A stretch of 64,000 nt of DNA from Rhizobium sp. WSM4643 (GTDB lineage Bacteria > Pseudomonadota > Alphaproteobacteria > Rhizobiales > Rhizobiaceae), in assembly GCF_025152745.1 (NCBI RefSeq), contig NZ_CP104043.1, positions 310,001 through 374,000 of the forward strand, read 5' to 3'. Position 1 is the first letter of the stretch; each line of letters opens with the position of its first letter. This document shows, one piece after another, positions 25,746-35,202 of the stretch. The notes under the pieces are model-generated. The model was given only the letters and a program-made list of their open reading frames with translations. It searched no databases and was not told the DNA's origin. The position numbers and the translations under genes were made by a program.

Positions 25746-25828
25746 TCTCGTTCCCCTTTGGATTTCTTGGAGACACTTTGGTTATGGATGCGAGACGGCC
25801 GGGACATTTGCCCGGCCGGTAGTAGAAA

Positions 25829-27157
25829 TCAGTAGCCTCCCTTGCCGGGATACCAGTTTGTGCCGGCGAGCGGGATCTGCGCCATGGCGGCGGCCTCCAT
25901 CGTCAGGGCGCAAAGATCTTCCGGTTCCAGGTTGTGCAGGTGGTTCTTGCCGCAGGCGCGCGCGATGGTCTGGGCTTCCAGCGTCATCACCTTCAGATAG
26001 TTGGCGAGACGGCGGCCGGCGGCGATCGGATCAAGCCGCTTCATCAGTTCCGGATCCTGCGTCGTGATGCCGGCCGGGTCTTTGCCTTCGTGCCAGTCGT
26101 CATAGGCGCCGGCCGTTGTGCCGAGCTTTTGATATTCTTCTTCCCAGTGCGGATCGTTGTCGCCGATCGCAACGAGTGCCGCCGTGCCGATGGCAACGGC
26201 ATCGGCGCCCAGCGCCAGTGCCTTGGCCACGTCGGCGCCCGAACGGATGCCGCCCGAGATGATCAGTTGCACCTTGCGATGCATGCCGAGATCCTGCAGC
26301 GCCTGGACCGCGGGGCGGATGCAGGCGAGCGTCGGCATGCCGACATTCTCGATGAAGACATCCTGGGTCGCGGCGGTTCCGCCCTGCATGCCATCGAGCA
26401 CCACCACGTCGGCGCCGGCCTTCACGGCAAGCGCTGTATCGTAATAGGGCCGCGCGCCGCCGACCTTCACATAGATCGGCTTTTCCCAGTCGGTAATCTC
26501 GCGCAGTTCCAGGATCTTGATTTCGAGGTCGTCCGGGCCAGTCCAATCCGGATGGCGGCAGGCCGAGCGCTGGTCGATGCCCTTCGGCAGGTTGCGCATG
26601 TTGGCGACGCGATCGGAGATCTTCTGGCCGAGCAGCATGCCGCCGCCGCCGGGTTTTGCGCCTTGACCGACAACCACCTCGATCGCATCGGCGCGACGCA
26701 GGTCTTTGGGATTCATGCCGTATCGCGACGGCAGATACTGGTAGACCAGCGTCTGCGAATGGCCGCGCTCTTCATCGGTCATCCCGCCGTCGCCTGTCGT
26801 GGTGGAGGTTCCGGCAATCGTCGCGCCGCGTCCGAGCGCTTCCTTGGCATTGCCGGAGAGCGCGCCGAAGCTCATGCCGGCAATGGTGATCGGCGTCTTC
26901 AGGTGAATTGGCTTTTTGGCGAAGCGGGCGCCGAGGACGACCGATGTGTCGCACTTCTCGCGGTAACCTTCGAGCGGATAGCGCGAGATCGATGCGCCGA
27001 GAAACAGCAGGTCGTCGAAATGCGGCACCTTCCGTTTGGTGCCGGCGCCACGAATGTCGTAAATGCCGGTCGCCGCGGCGCGGCGGATTTCCGCCAGCGT
27101 GTAATCGTCGAAGGTCGCTGACTTACGCGGCGGGGTATAGGGGTTGTGATAGCTCAT
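25829..27157 (-). CDS. mgsC: N-methylglutamate synthase subunit C (glutamate synthase-like FMN domain)
   Basis: The protein has 442 residues from the ATG at 27157; an upstream in-frame extension overlaps mgsB. It corresponds to the FMN-binding barrel of glutamate synthase (GMSFGALSGNAKEALGRGA, GQGAKPGGGGMLLGQK, GADVVVLDGMQGGTAA, ISGGIRSGADVAKALALGADAV). The Cys cluster that normally follows the barrel is absent: the expected place reads YDDWHEGKDPAGITTQD. With MgsA and MgsB it converts gamma-glutamylmethylamide plus 2-oxoglutarate chemistry to N-methylglutamate. The older rhizobial name is glxD. Confidence 0.87.
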   Translation of the reverse strand: MSYHNPYTPPRKSATFDDYTLAEIRRAAATGIYDIRGAGTKRKVPHFDDLLFLGASISRYPLEGYREKCDTSVVLGARFAKKPIHLKTPITIAGMSFGALSGNAKEALGRGATIAGTSTTTGDGGMTDEERGHSQTLVYQYLPSRYGMNPKDLRRADAIEVVVGQGAKPGGGGMLLGQKISDRVANMRNLPKGIDQRSACRHPDWTGPDDLEIKILELREITDWEKPIYVKVGGARPYYDTALAVKAGADVVVLDGMQGGTAATQDVFIENVGMPTLACIRPAVQALQDLGMHRKVQLIISGGIRSGADVAKALALGADAVAIGTAALVAIGDNDPHWEEEYQKLGTTAGAYDDWHEGKDPAGITTQDPELMKRLDPIAAGRRLANYLKVMTLEAQTIARACGKNHLHNLEPEDLCALTMEAAAMAQIPLAGTNWYPGKGGY

Positions 27158-27171
27158 GGTGGTCCCTCGCC

Positions 27172-27858
27172 TTAATACGCGTCGGCGTTGTCGATATTGA
27201 AGTTGTACAGCTTGCGGGCGGAGCCGTAACGCTTGAATTCCTCGGGCCTCACTTCGGTCACGCCCGCCTTTTCGAGAAGTTCCGCCAGCTTCGTCAGATG
27301 CTCGGGACGCAGCTCCTTTTCGATGCAATCGGCACCCAGGCTCTTGACCGAACCGCGCACGAAGAGCTTTGCCTCGTAGAGCGAATCTCCAAGCGCATCG
27401 CCGGCATCGCCGAGTACCACGAGGTGGCCGGACTGGCCCATGAAGGCGGACATGTGACCGATATTGCCATGAACGACGATGTCGATGCCTTTCATCGAGA
27501 TGCCGCAGCGCGATGCCGCATTGCCCTTGATGACAAGGAGGCCGCCGCGGCCGGTTGCGCCGGCATACTGGCTGGCATCGCCCTCGATGACGACGGTTCC
27601 AGACATCATGTTTTCCGCAACGCCCGGACCTGCCGAACCGTGAACGGTGACGGTCCCGCCATCATTCATCCCGGCGCAGTAATAGCCGACGGACCCCTTC
27701 ACATCGACCGTGACGGGCGCATCGATGCCGACGGCAACCGAATGGCTGCCGCGCGGATTGACGACTTCGAAGGAAAGATCGTTCGAACCGTTCTGGATGT
27801 TGTGCAGGGCGCTGTTGAGTTCGCGCAACGGCGTAGTGGCAAGATCAATGACAGGCAT
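27172..27858 (-). CDS. mgsB: N-methylglutamate synthase subunit B (GXGXG domain)
   Basis: The protein has 228 residues from the ATG at 27858. It is the beta-helical GXGXG domain found at the C-terminus of glutamate synthase large subunits, here a separate polypeptide: repeats such as GGTVTVHGSAGPGVAENM, GTVVIEGDASQYAG, GLLVIKGNAASRCG, GHLVVLGDAGDALGDSL. It is structural and helps couple the amidotransferase and FMN subunits. It lies 14 bases before mgsC. The older rhizobial name is glxC. Confidence 0.88.
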   Translation of the reverse strand: MPVIDLATTPLRELNSALHNIQNGSNDLSFEVVNPRGSHSVAVGIDAPVTVDVKGSVGYYCAGMNDGGTVTVHGSAGPGVAENMMSGTVVIEGDASQYAGATGRGGLLVIKGNAASRCGISMKGIDIVVHGNIGHMSAFMGQSGHLVVLGDAGDALGDSLYEAKLFVRGSVKSLGADCIEKELRPEHLTKLAELLEKAGVTEVRPEEFKRYGSARKLYNFNIDNADAY

Positions 27859-27896
27859 GTTTCGATAACCCTTGGAGAATAGGCATGAGGCGCCGG

Positions 27897-28805
27897 TCAA
27901 GCGACCTTCTGGTGATCCCAGAAATAGACGGTTGCAGGCTCCGGCTCCCAGACCCGGGCATTCTCGATGCCGGGTAGGTTGACGAGCGCCCGGTATTCGG
28001 AACCGAAGGCGACGTACTGGTCCGTTTCGGCCATGACGGCGGGCTTGCAGGCGATCGCATCGCGCACGACGCCGAAGCCGGATTTCGTGCCGACGACGAA
28101 GGTGAAGAAGCCGTCGAGGTCATCCACCGCGCCTTCCAGCGCCTGGCCGAGATTCTTGCCCTTGGCCATCTCTGCCGTCAGATAGGCGGCGGCGACCTCG
28201 GTGTCGTTTTCGGTTTCGAAGGTCATGCCCTCGCGCTTCAGTTCGCGGCGCAGATTGTTGTGGTTGGACAGCGAGCCATTATGCACCAGGCATTGGTCGG
28301 AGCCGGTGGAGAAAGGATGGGCGCCGAGCGTCGTGACGGCTGATTCCGTCGCCATGCGGGTATGGCCGATGCCGTGGGTGCCGGCCATCGAATTGACCGC
28401 GAAGCGCGAGACGACATCCTTCGGCAGACCCGTTTCCTTATAGATCTCGATGGCGTCGCCGCTGCTCATGATGCGAACGTTCGGACGCAGTTCCGAAACG
28501 GCTGCCTTGCCCGTTTCGAGCAGGTCCCTCGCAAGCGTGATGACGGCATGCGTGCTCTTCACCTGGACGGCGACCGATGCGCCAACCGCCTGGCCGAGCT
28601 CGGCCTCGAGGCCGGCGAAATCCTTCTTCGGATTGGACGACTGGATGGTGATCTTGCCGCTGTTGCCGCTGGCGTCGCCATAGATCGCAATACCGGCGCT
28701 GTCCGGCCCCCGATCCGTCATCGTCACCAGCATGGAGGACAGCAATGCCCCGAGCTCCGGTTCGAGACTTTTATCCTTGAGGAAGAGACCCACAATTCCG
28801 CACAT
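27897..28805 (-). CDS. mgsA: N-methylglutamate synthase subunit A (glutamine amidotransferase class II)
   Basis: The 302-residue Ntn-type amidotransferase has a start MCGIVGLF giving the nucleophile Cys after Met removal. Other motifs are TDRGPDSAGI, IGHTRMATES and LVHNGSLSNHNNLRREL. It would release methylamine or ammonia from the gamma-glutamyl amide in N-methylglutamate synthase. GGAGG lies 8 bases before the ATG. It is the first gene of the long leftward amine array. The older rhizobial name is glxB. Confidence 0.88.
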   Translation of the reverse strand: MCGIVGLFLKDKSLEPELGALLSSMLVTMTDRGPDSAGIAIYGDASGNSGKITIQSSNPKKDFAGLEAELGQAVGASVAVQVKSTHAVITLARDLLETGKAAVSELRPNVRIMSSGDAIEIYKETGLPKDVVSRFAVNSMAGTHGIGHTRMATESAVTTLGAHPFSTGSDQCLVHNGSLSNHNNLRRELKREGMTFETENDTEVAAAYLTAEMAKGKNLGQALEGAVDDLDGFFTFVVGTKSGFGVVRDAIACKPAVMAETDQYVAFGSEYRALVNLPGIENARVWEPEPATVYFWDHQKVA

Positions 28806-28865
28806 GACCAGACCTCCGTTCGTGTTGAAAAAGGACTAGCAGGTCTATTTTGAGTTTTCAACTGG

Positions 28866-28887
28866 GAAGAAAGATTTTTTCTTTTGA
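28866..28887. promoter_or_regulatory. AT-rich dyad between mgsA and the XRE regulator gene
   Basis: GAAGAAAGATTTTTTC followed by TTTTGA lies between the mgsA promoter side and the regulator's stop codon, about 60 bases upstream of mgsA. It contains a GAA-N7-TTC dyad like those before dmmD and tdm. It might also end the regulator transcript. Confidence 0.3.
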
Positions 28888-28893
28888 GGCAAG

Positions 28894-29577
28894 TCAGCTT
28901 TTCGAGCTCTGCTGTGGATAGCTGATGATCGAGAGGTATTTGCTCGGCAGTTTCACCAGCTGCTCCGGCCCATGCGGCGCATCGGCGTCGAAGAACAGAC
29001 TATCGCCGGGCTGCATCTGAAAAAGCTGGTCGCCGTGGCGGTAAACGACTTCGCCCTCAAGCATATAGAGAAATTCCATCCCCTCGTGCTGGAAGGTCGG
29101 GAAGATGTCGGAGTCGGTCGTCAGGGTGATGAGATAGGGCTCGACGATGACGCCGCTGGTATTGTTGTCGATATGACCGAGCACATTATATTGATGACCG
29201 GCGCGCGTGCCGCGCCGTTCGAGCTCGATGCCTTGGCCTGCCTTGACGAAGACGGCGTTGCGCGGCTCCTCGAAACGGCGGAAGAAGGCCGTCAGCGGCA
29301 CGCCGAGCGCCCGCGACAGCGATTGCAGCGTCGTCAGTGACGGTGAGATGTTGCCGTTCTCGATCTTCGACAGCATGCCGAGCGAAATGCCGGTCGCCGC
29401 CGCCAGATCGGTGACGGTAATGCCGAGTTTTTTGCGGTAGGCGCGCACCTCATGGCCGATCGCCATTTCGAGGTTGTTTTCCTTCGGCTCGCGAACGGCG
29501 TGCGGGTCCTGGGAAAAGGGAGCGCGTCCGCCAAGCGCCTGTTCCGGTTGCTCTGCCGCTTCACGCTTGGGTTTCAT
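28894..29577 (-). CDS. XRE-cupin transcriptional regulator
   Basis: The protein has 227 residues from the ATG at 29577. An N-terminal helix-turn-helix (VRAYRKKLGITVTDLAAATGISLGMLSKIENGNISPSLTTLQSLSRAL) is followed by a cupin sensor domain (EGMEFLYMLEGEVVYRHGDQLFQMQPGDSLFFDADAPHGPEQL). Such regulators (PuuR/SutR-like) sense amino acids, polyamines or related small molecules. It lies immediately upstream of mgsA on the same strand, so it is the best local candidate for controlling the amine array. Confidence 0.88.
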   Translation of the reverse strand: MKPKREAAEQPEQALGGRAPFSQDPHAVREPKENNLEMAIGHEVRAYRKKLGITVTDLAAATGISLGMLSKIENGNISPSLTTLQSLSRALGVPLTAFFRRFEEPRNAVFVKAGQGIELERRGTRAGHQYNVLGHIDNNTSGVIVEPYLITLTTDSDIFPTFQHEGMEFLYMLEGEVVYRHGDQLFQMQPGDSLFFDADAPHGPEQLVKLPSKYLSIISYPQQSSKS

Positions 29578-29656
29578 AGGTTTTCCCCTGCCGCCTTCTC
29601 TTTTGTTCAAGGCAACCCTATCGCCATAGTGAAAATTCCTCAACCGTGAAGAAAAC

Positions 29657-30616
29657 CTATTCCCGCCGCGCCGCGCGCGGAGCGATGCCGTAGAGGGCAC
29701 GGAACATCCGGGAAAAATGGCTCAGGCTGGAAAAGCCGGTGGCCACCGCGATTTCCGAGACGGAAAGCGGGCTCTGCTTCAGCAGCCGATGGGCATGCTG
29801 CAGCCTGATCCTGCGGTACTGCTCGAGGAAGGTACTGCCGAGGTGAGCCGAAAAGAGCCGGTCGAGATGGCGGGTGGTGACGCCGGCAATGCGCGCCATG
29901 GCGGCGCGCTCGAGCGGCATCTCGATCGTCTCCTCCATCCGTTCGAGAACGCTGAGCAGGCCGGGATGATAGACGCCATAGCGCTGCGCCAGCGAGGCGC
30001 GCTGGGGTGCAGCCGGCTCGTTGACCTCCGTATGAAGATACCAGTCGCTGACCCGGCGGGCGAAATCCGGCCCCATGCGCTCGGCGATCAGCACATGCAT
30101 CATGTCGAGCGGTGCGATGCCGCCGCCGCAGGTAATCCTGTTGCCGTCGATCAGGAAGCGCGCCTGGCGCGGCGTGAGGTCCGGGAAGGCTTCGAGAAGG
30201 GCTGCGGCATGCTCCCAATGGATGGTGAAGTCGCGGCCGCTAAGCAGTCCGGCGGCGGCCATCAGATAAGAACCGCCCGAGATGCCGCCGATCCTCACAC
30301 CTTCGCGCGACAACTGCCGCAAGCAGGAAAGCACGCCGGGATACCGCCAGTCGCGGGGCAAGCCGCCGGCGCAGACGAAGGCCGTTCCGAGCCCCGAGCC
30401 CCTGACAGGGAGAGGTTCGGCGGGGACGCTGACGCCCGAGGAGGAGAGTGCCGCTGCGCCATCCGGCGAGAAGATCTGCAGCCGATAGATCTCACGTCCC
30501 GCCAAGAGATTTGCCGCCCTGAGCGGTTCCGTCGCCGAGGCATAGGACATCAGCGCAAATCCCGGGATAAGGATGAAGCCGATCGTCTGGGCATTTCTGC
30601 TATCAAGTGAGGACAT
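29657..30616 (-). CDS. GlxA-type AraC-family regulator with DJ-1/PfpI (GATase1-like) domain
   Basis: The 319-residue protein has an N-terminal class I amidotransferase-like domain (about 10-190, IGFILIPGFALMSYASATEPLRAANLL, GGISGGSYLMAAAGLL) and a C-terminal AraC domain with two HTH motifs (ARIAGVTTRHLDRLFSAHLG and LSVSEIAVATGFSSLSHFSRMFRALYG). This group includes GbdR and SouR, activators of glycine-betaine and sarcosine genes. It is divergent from mgdABCD across an 87-base gap, so it is likely to activate mgdABCD. The older rhizobial name for such a gene near glxBCD is glxA. Confidence 0.88.
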   Translation of the reverse strand: MSSLDSRNAQTIGFILIPGFALMSYASATEPLRAANLLAGREIYRLQIFSPDGAAALSSSGVSVPAEPLPVRGSGLGTAFVCAGGLPRDWRYPGVLSCLRQLSREGVRIGGISGGSYLMAAAGLLSGRDFTIHWEHAAALLEAFPDLTPRQARFLIDGNRITCGGGIAPLDMMHVLIAERMGPDFARRVSDWYLHTEVNEPAAPQRASLAQRYGVYHPGLLSVLERMEETIEMPLERAAMARIAGVTTRHLDRLFSAHLGSTFLEQYRRIRLQHAHRLLKQSPLSVSEIAVATGFSSLSHFSRMFRALYGIAPRAARRE

Positions 30617-30703
30617 GTCTCTTTCTTAGCCATTTATGTCCTTATTGTACAAGTCTGCCCGCCTCTTTCTGGCATCATGCAGTTGTTCATTTGGGATTGA
30701 CCC

Positions 30704-31954
30704 ATGCGCTATTCCGCTCTTTCGATTTTCCTCAACGGCCTTCGCGGCAACAAAAGCTGGTTGCCTGCCTGGCGCGACCCGGCGCCGAAGCCGCATTACG
30801 ACGTCATCATCGTCGGTGGCGGCGGCCATGGTCTTGCCACCGCCTATTATCTTGCCAAGGAATTCGGCGTCACCAATGTCGCCGTCCTCGAAAAGGGCTA
30901 TCTCGGCTCCGGCAATATCGGCAGGAACACGACGATCATTCGCTCGAACTACTTGTTGCCGGGCAATAATCCTTTCTACGAGCTGTCGATGAAGCTCTGG
31001 GAAGGGCTGGAGCAGGACTTCAACTTCAACGCCATGGTCTCGCAGCGCGGCGTGCTCAACCTCTTCCATTCCGACGCCCAGCGCGACGCCTATACGCGCC
31101 GCGGCAACGCCATGCGGCTGCACGGCGTCGACGCCGAGCTTCTCGACCGGCAGGCGGTGCGCAAGAAATTGCCCTTCCTCGGCTTCGACAATGCCCGTTT
31201 CCCGATCATGGGCGGCCTGTTTCAGCCGCGCGGCGGCACGGTGCGCCATGATGCGGTCGCCTGGGGTTATGCGCGCGGCGCCGATCAACGCGGCGTCGAC
31301 ATCATCACCCAGTGCGAGGTGACCGGCATCCGCAGCGAAAACGGTCAGATTACCGGCGTCGAGACCAGCAAGGGTTTCATCGGCTGCGGCAAGCTGGCGC
31401 TGGCCGCCGCCGGCAATTCCACCGTCGTTGCCGATATGGCCGGCCTGCGGCTGCCGATCGAAAGCCATGTGCTGCAGGCCTTCGTTTCCGAAGGACTGAA
31501 GCCGTTCATCGACACGGTCGTCACCTTCGGCGCCGGGCATTTCTACGCGTCCCAGTCGGACAAGGGCGGCCTGGTCTTCGGCGGCGATATCGACGGCTAC
31601 AATTCCTATGCCCAGCGCGGCAATCTCGCTTCGGTCGAGCACGTCGCCGAAGCCGGGCTGGCGCTGATCCCGTCGCTGTCGCGCGTGCGCTATCTGCGCT
31701 CCTGGGGCGGCGTCATGGATATGAGCATGGACGGCTCGCCGATCATCGACCGCACCCATATCGACAATCTCTATCTCAACGCCGGCTGGTGTTACGGCGG
31801 CTTCAAGGCCACACCGGCCTCCGGCTTCTGCTACGCCCATCTGATCGCCCGCAATACGCCGCATCAGACCGCCCGCGCCTTCCGGCTCGATCGTTTCGCG
31901 CGCGGCTATCCGATCGACGAAAAGGGCGTCGGCGCCCAGCCCAACCTGCACTGA
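30704..31954 (+). CDS. mgdA: N-methylglutamate dehydrogenase subunit A (SoxB-like)
   Basis: The 416-residue FAD-dependent oxidoreductase of the DadA/sarcosine oxidase beta group has YDVIIVGGGGHGLATAYYLAKEFG, GRNTTIIRSNYLLP and a C-terminal GWCYGGFKATPASG. It is first of a four-gene operon with the order of heterotetrameric sarcosine oxidase (BDAG). Because mgsABC and gmaS are next door, N-methylglutamate is a better substrate call than sarcosine; the sequence alone cannot separate the two. The product would be glutamate plus methylene-THF. Confidence 0.88.
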   Translation: MRYSALSIFLNGLRGNKSWLPAWRDPAPKPHYDVIIVGGGGHGLATAYYLAKEFGVTNVAVLEKGYLGSGNIGRNTTIIRSNYLLPGNNPFYELSMKLWEGLEQDFNFNAMVSQRGVLNLFHSDAQRDAYTRRGNAMRLHGVDAELLDRQAVRKKLPFLGFDNARFPIMGGLFQPRGGTVRHDAVAWGYARGADQRGVDIITQCEVTGIRSENGQITGVETSKGFIGCGKLALAAAGNSTVVADMAGLRLPIESHVLQAFVSEGLKPFIDTVVTFGAGHFYASQSDKGGLVFGGDIDGYNSYAQRGNLASVEHVAEAGLALIPSLSRVRYLRSWGGVMDMSMDGSPIIDRTHIDNLYLNAGWCYGGFKATPASGFCYAHLIARNTPHQTARAFRLDRFARGYPIDEKGVGAQPNLH

Positions 31955-31966
31955 GGACATTTGACG

Positions 31967-32248
31967 ATGGCAAGCCTGATTTCCTGTCCCCATTGCGGCG
32001 CCCGACCGAAGGAGGAGTTCTCGATCCGCGGCGATGCGGGCCTTATCAGGCCGGCGCCGGATGCCGGTGCGGATGCTTGGTTCGATTATGTCTATCTGCG
32101 CGATAATCCGAGGGGCCGGCACAGCGAATTCTGGCACCACTCCTCCGGATGCCGGCGCTGGCTGATCGTCGAACGCGATACCGTCACCCATGCGGTCCAT
32201 GGCGTCCGCGACGCCGCCCTTTCCAAGCTCGGCGGAGAACCGGCATGA
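31967..32248 (+). CDS. mgdB: N-methylglutamate dehydrogenase subunit B (SoxD-like)
   Basis: The 93-residue Zn-binding subunit has CPHCGARPKEEF near the start, a central DYVYLRDNPRGRHSEFWHH and CRRWLIVERDTVTH. It starts at ATG 31967 with GAGGA 9 bases upstream; a TTG at 31961 is too close to the site. It overlaps mgdC by four bases (ATGA). Confidence 0.93.
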   Translation: MASLISCPHCGARPKEEFSIRGDAGLIRPAPDAGADAWFDYVYLRDNPRGRHSEFWHHSSGCRRWLIVERDTVTHAVHGVRDAALSKLGGEPA

Positions 32249-35202
32249 CGAGCTTCCGTCTTTCCTCCGGCGGCCGCATCGACCGCACGACTTCGCTCGG
32301 CTTCACCTTTGACGGCCGGCCGCTCGAAGGCCATCCGGGCGACACACTCGCCTCGGCGCTGCTTGCCAACGGCGTCCAGCTCGTCGGCCGCAGCTTCAAA
32401 TATCACCGGCCACGCGGCATTCTGACGGCGGGCGCTGCCGAACCGAACGCGCTGGTGACGACAGGCAACGGCGGGCGCACCGAGCCGAATACACGCGCAA
32501 CGATGATCGAGCTCTACCAGGGGCTGACGGCAAGGAGCCAGAACCGCTGGCCCTCGCTCGGCTTCGACGTCGGCGCGGTCAACGGGTTGCTGTCGCCCTT
32601 CCTCAGCGCCGGTTTCTACTACAAGACCTTCATGTGGCCGGCGGCCCTCTGGGAAAAGCTCTACGAGCCGGTGATCCGCAAGGCGGCGGGCCTCGGCAGG
32701 GCCTCCTACGAGGCCGATCCCGATTCCTACGAGAAATGCTGGGCGCATTGCGATCTGCTGGTGATCGGCGCCGGCCCGGCCGGTCTTGCCGCAGCGCTGA
32801 CAGCTGGCCGTGCCGGGGCGCGCGTCATCCTCGCCGACGAGGGCCCCGAACTGGGCGGCAGCCTGCTTTCCGACAGCGGTTCTGTCGACGGCAAGCCGGC
32901 GGGCGCGCTTCTGAGAGAGCTGCTTTCCGAACTGGAGGGACTTCCGAATGTGCGGCGTCTGCCGCGCATGACGGTGTTCGGCTGGTACGACGACAATGTC
33001 TTCGGCGCCGTCGAACGGGTGCAGAAGCATGTGGCGATGCCCGATCCGGAACGCCCGGTCGAACGATTGTGGCGCATCGTCGCCCGCCAGGCGATCCTTG
33101 CAACCGGCGCAGAAGAGCGGCCGCTCGTCTTCGGCGGCAACGATATTCCCGGCGTGATGATGGCAGGCGCGATGCGCAGCTATCTCAACCGGCAGGCGGT
33201 CGCGCCCGGCAGAAGCACGGTCATCTTCACCACCAACGACGCCGGTTACAGCACCGCCGCCGATCTTGAAGCCGCCGGCCTCGCGGTCGCGGCGATCGTC
33301 GACAGCCGCGCGGATGGAGGTGGGAGTTGGCAGGGGCGCGCCGACGTGCTGAAGGGTGCCAGGGTCATCGATGCGTTTGGCGGCAAGCGCCTGCGCGGCG
33401 TCACCGTCAAGACCGCAGACGGCATCCATCGGATCGAAGCCGATGCGCTTGCCATGTCGGGCGGCTGGAGCCCGATAATTCATCTTGCCTGTCATCGCGG
33501 TGGAAAACCGCAATGGTCGCACGAGGCCTCGGCGTTTCTGGCGCCTGTCCAGCAGGAAGGACTGACCGTTGCCGGCTCGGCTGCCGGCATCGCGCAAACC
33601 GCGACCTGCCTCGGCGATGGCGCCGCAAAGGCAGCTGCCGCGTTGAAGGCAATCGGTTTCACAGCGGCGGAGCCGGCCTTTGGCGCGGCTTCCGAGACGG
33701 CTGCACAGGCAAAACCGCTCTGGTCGGTGAAGGGTTCGAAGGGCAAGGCTTTCGTCGATTACCAGAACGACGTGCATCTCAAGGACCTCGGCCTCGCCGT
33801 CCGCGAAGGCTACGGCCATGTCGAGCTCGCCAAGCGTTACACCACATCAGGCATGGCGACCGACCAGGGCAAGCTTTCCAATATCAACGCCATCGGCATT
33901 CTTGCCGAGGCGCGCGGCGTGTCGCCCGCCGAGGTGGGAACGACGACCTTCCGGCCCTTCTATACACCGGTTTCCTTCGGCGCCTTGACCGGGACATCGC
34001 GCGGCAAACATTTCCAGCCGGCCCGCAAATCGCCGCTGCATGGCTGGGCCGAGAAGAACGGCGCGGTCTTCGTCGAAACCGGCCTCTGGTATCGCTCGTC
34101 CTGGTTCCCGCGCGCCGGCGAGACGACATGGCGCCAAAGCGTCGACCGCGAGGTGCTGAACATCAGGATGAACGCCGGCCTCTGCGACGTCTCGACCCTC
34201 GGCAAGATCGAAATCTTTGGCAAGGATGCCGCGGCCTTCCTCGATCGCATCTATTGCAACGGCTTCGCCAAGCTTGCTTTGGGCAGGGCGCGTTACGGCA
34301 TCATGCTGCGCGAGGACGGCTTCATCTATGATGACGGCACCACCAGCCGGTTCAGTGACGAGCATTTCTTCATGACGACGACGACGGCGCTGGCCGCCGG
34401 CGTTTTGACCCATCTCGAATTCTGCGCCCAGACGCTCTGGCCCGATCTCGACGTCTGCTTCGCCTCCTCGACCGATCAATGGGCGCAAATGGCCGTTGCC
34501 GGGCCGAAGTCGCGCCCCATTCTTCAGGAGATCGTCGACGAGGACCTGTCGGATGCGGCTTTCCCCTTCATGAGTGCCCGCAAGGTCACCCTCTTCGGCG
34601 GCCGCCTCGAAGGCCGGCTCTTCCGGATCTCCTTCTCCGGCGAACTCGCCTACGAGCTGGCAGTACCGGCCGGTTACGGCGAAGGCGTTGCCGATGCGAT
34701 CATGGTATCAGGGGAGAAGCACGGCATCTGCGCCTATGGCGCCGAAGCGCTCGGCGTCATGCGCATCGAGAAGGGCCATGTCACCCATGCAGAGATCAAC
34801 GGTACGGTGACGCCTGGCGATCTCGGTTTCGGCCGCATGGTCTCATCAACCAAGCCGGATTTCATCGGAAAGGCAATGCTGGCGCGCCAAGGGCTGCAGG
34901 ATCCCGAGCGGCCGCGCCTCGTCGGCGTCAAGCCGCTTAATCCGGCAAGCGGCTTCCGCACCGGCTCGCATATTCTTGCCGACGGCGTTGCGGCGACGCT
35001 CGAAAATGACCAGGGCTACGTCACATCAAGCGCCTTTTCGCCGGGGCTCGGCCATACGATCGGCTTGGCGCTTGTCAAGCGTGGGCCGGAACGCATCGGT
35101 GAAAGGGTGACGGTCTGGAACGGCCTGCGCAACGAATTTACCGATGCGGTGCTCTGCCATCCCGTCTTCATCGATCCCGAAAACGAGAAGCTCCATGCGT
35201 GA
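32245..35202 (+). CDS. mgdC: N-methylglutamate dehydrogenase subunit C (SoxA-like)
   Basis: The 985-residue subunit starts at ATG 32245, overlapping mgdB. From the N-terminus it has a ferredoxin-like segment (FDGRPLEGHPGDTLASALLANG), an NAD/FAD-binding domain (LLVIGAGPAGLAAALTAGRAGARVILADEG), a second dinucleotide region, and a C-terminal GcvT-like folate domain (about 600-985, FSGELAYELAVPAGYG). The folate domain takes up the methyl-derived C1 unit. Length and layout are those of sarcosine oxidase alpha / NMG dehydrogenase. Confidence 0.9.
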   Translation: MTSFRLSSGGRIDRTTSLGFTFDGRPLEGHPGDTLASALLANGVQLVGRSFKYHRPRGILTAGAAEPNALVTTGNGGRTEPNTRATMIELYQGLTARSQNRWPSLGFDVGAVNGLLSPFLSAGFYYKTFMWPAALWEKLYEPVIRKAAGLGRASYEADPDSYEKCWAHCDLLVIGAGPAGLAAALTAGRAGARVILADEGPELGGSLLSDSGSVDGKPAGALLRELLSELEGLPNVRRLPRMTVFGWYDDNVFGAVERVQKHVAMPDPERPVERLWRIVARQAILATGAEERPLVFGGNDIPGVMMAGAMRSYLNRQAVAPGRSTVIFTTNDAGYSTAADLEAAGLAVAAIVDSRADGGGSWQGRADVLKGARVIDAFGGKRLRGVTVKTADGIHRIEADALAMSGGWSPIIHLACHRGGKPQWSHEASAFLAPVQQEGLTVAGSAAGIAQTATCLGDGAAKAAAALKAIGFTAAEPAFGAASETAAQAKPLWSVKGSKGKAFVDYQNDVHLKDLGLAVREGYGHVELAKRYTTSGMATDQGKLSNINAIGILAEARGVSPAEVGTTTFRPFYTPVSFGALTGTSRGKHFQPARKSPLHGWAEKNGAVFVETGLWYRSSWFPRAGETTWRQSVDREVLNIRMNAGLCDVSTLGKIEIFGKDAAAFLDRIYCNGFAKLALGRARYGIMLREDGFIYDDGTTSRFSDEHFFMTTTTALAAGVLTHLEFCAQTLWPDLDVCFASSTDQWAQMAVAGPKSRPILQEIVDEDLSDAAFPFMSARKVTLFGGRLEGRLFRISFSGELAYELAVPAGYGEGVADAIMVSGEKHGICAYGAEALGVMRIEKGHVTHAEINGTVTPGDLGFGRMVSSTKPDFIGKAMLARQGLQDPERPRLVGVKPLNPASGFRTGSHILADGVAATLENDQGYVTSSAFSPGLGHTIGLALVKRGPERIGERVTVWNGLRNEFTDAVLCHPVFIDPENEKLHA

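Noticed and set aside
30626..32200. 524-codon minus-strand frame
   Set aside because: It is antisense to mgdA and mgdB, which are unmistakable.
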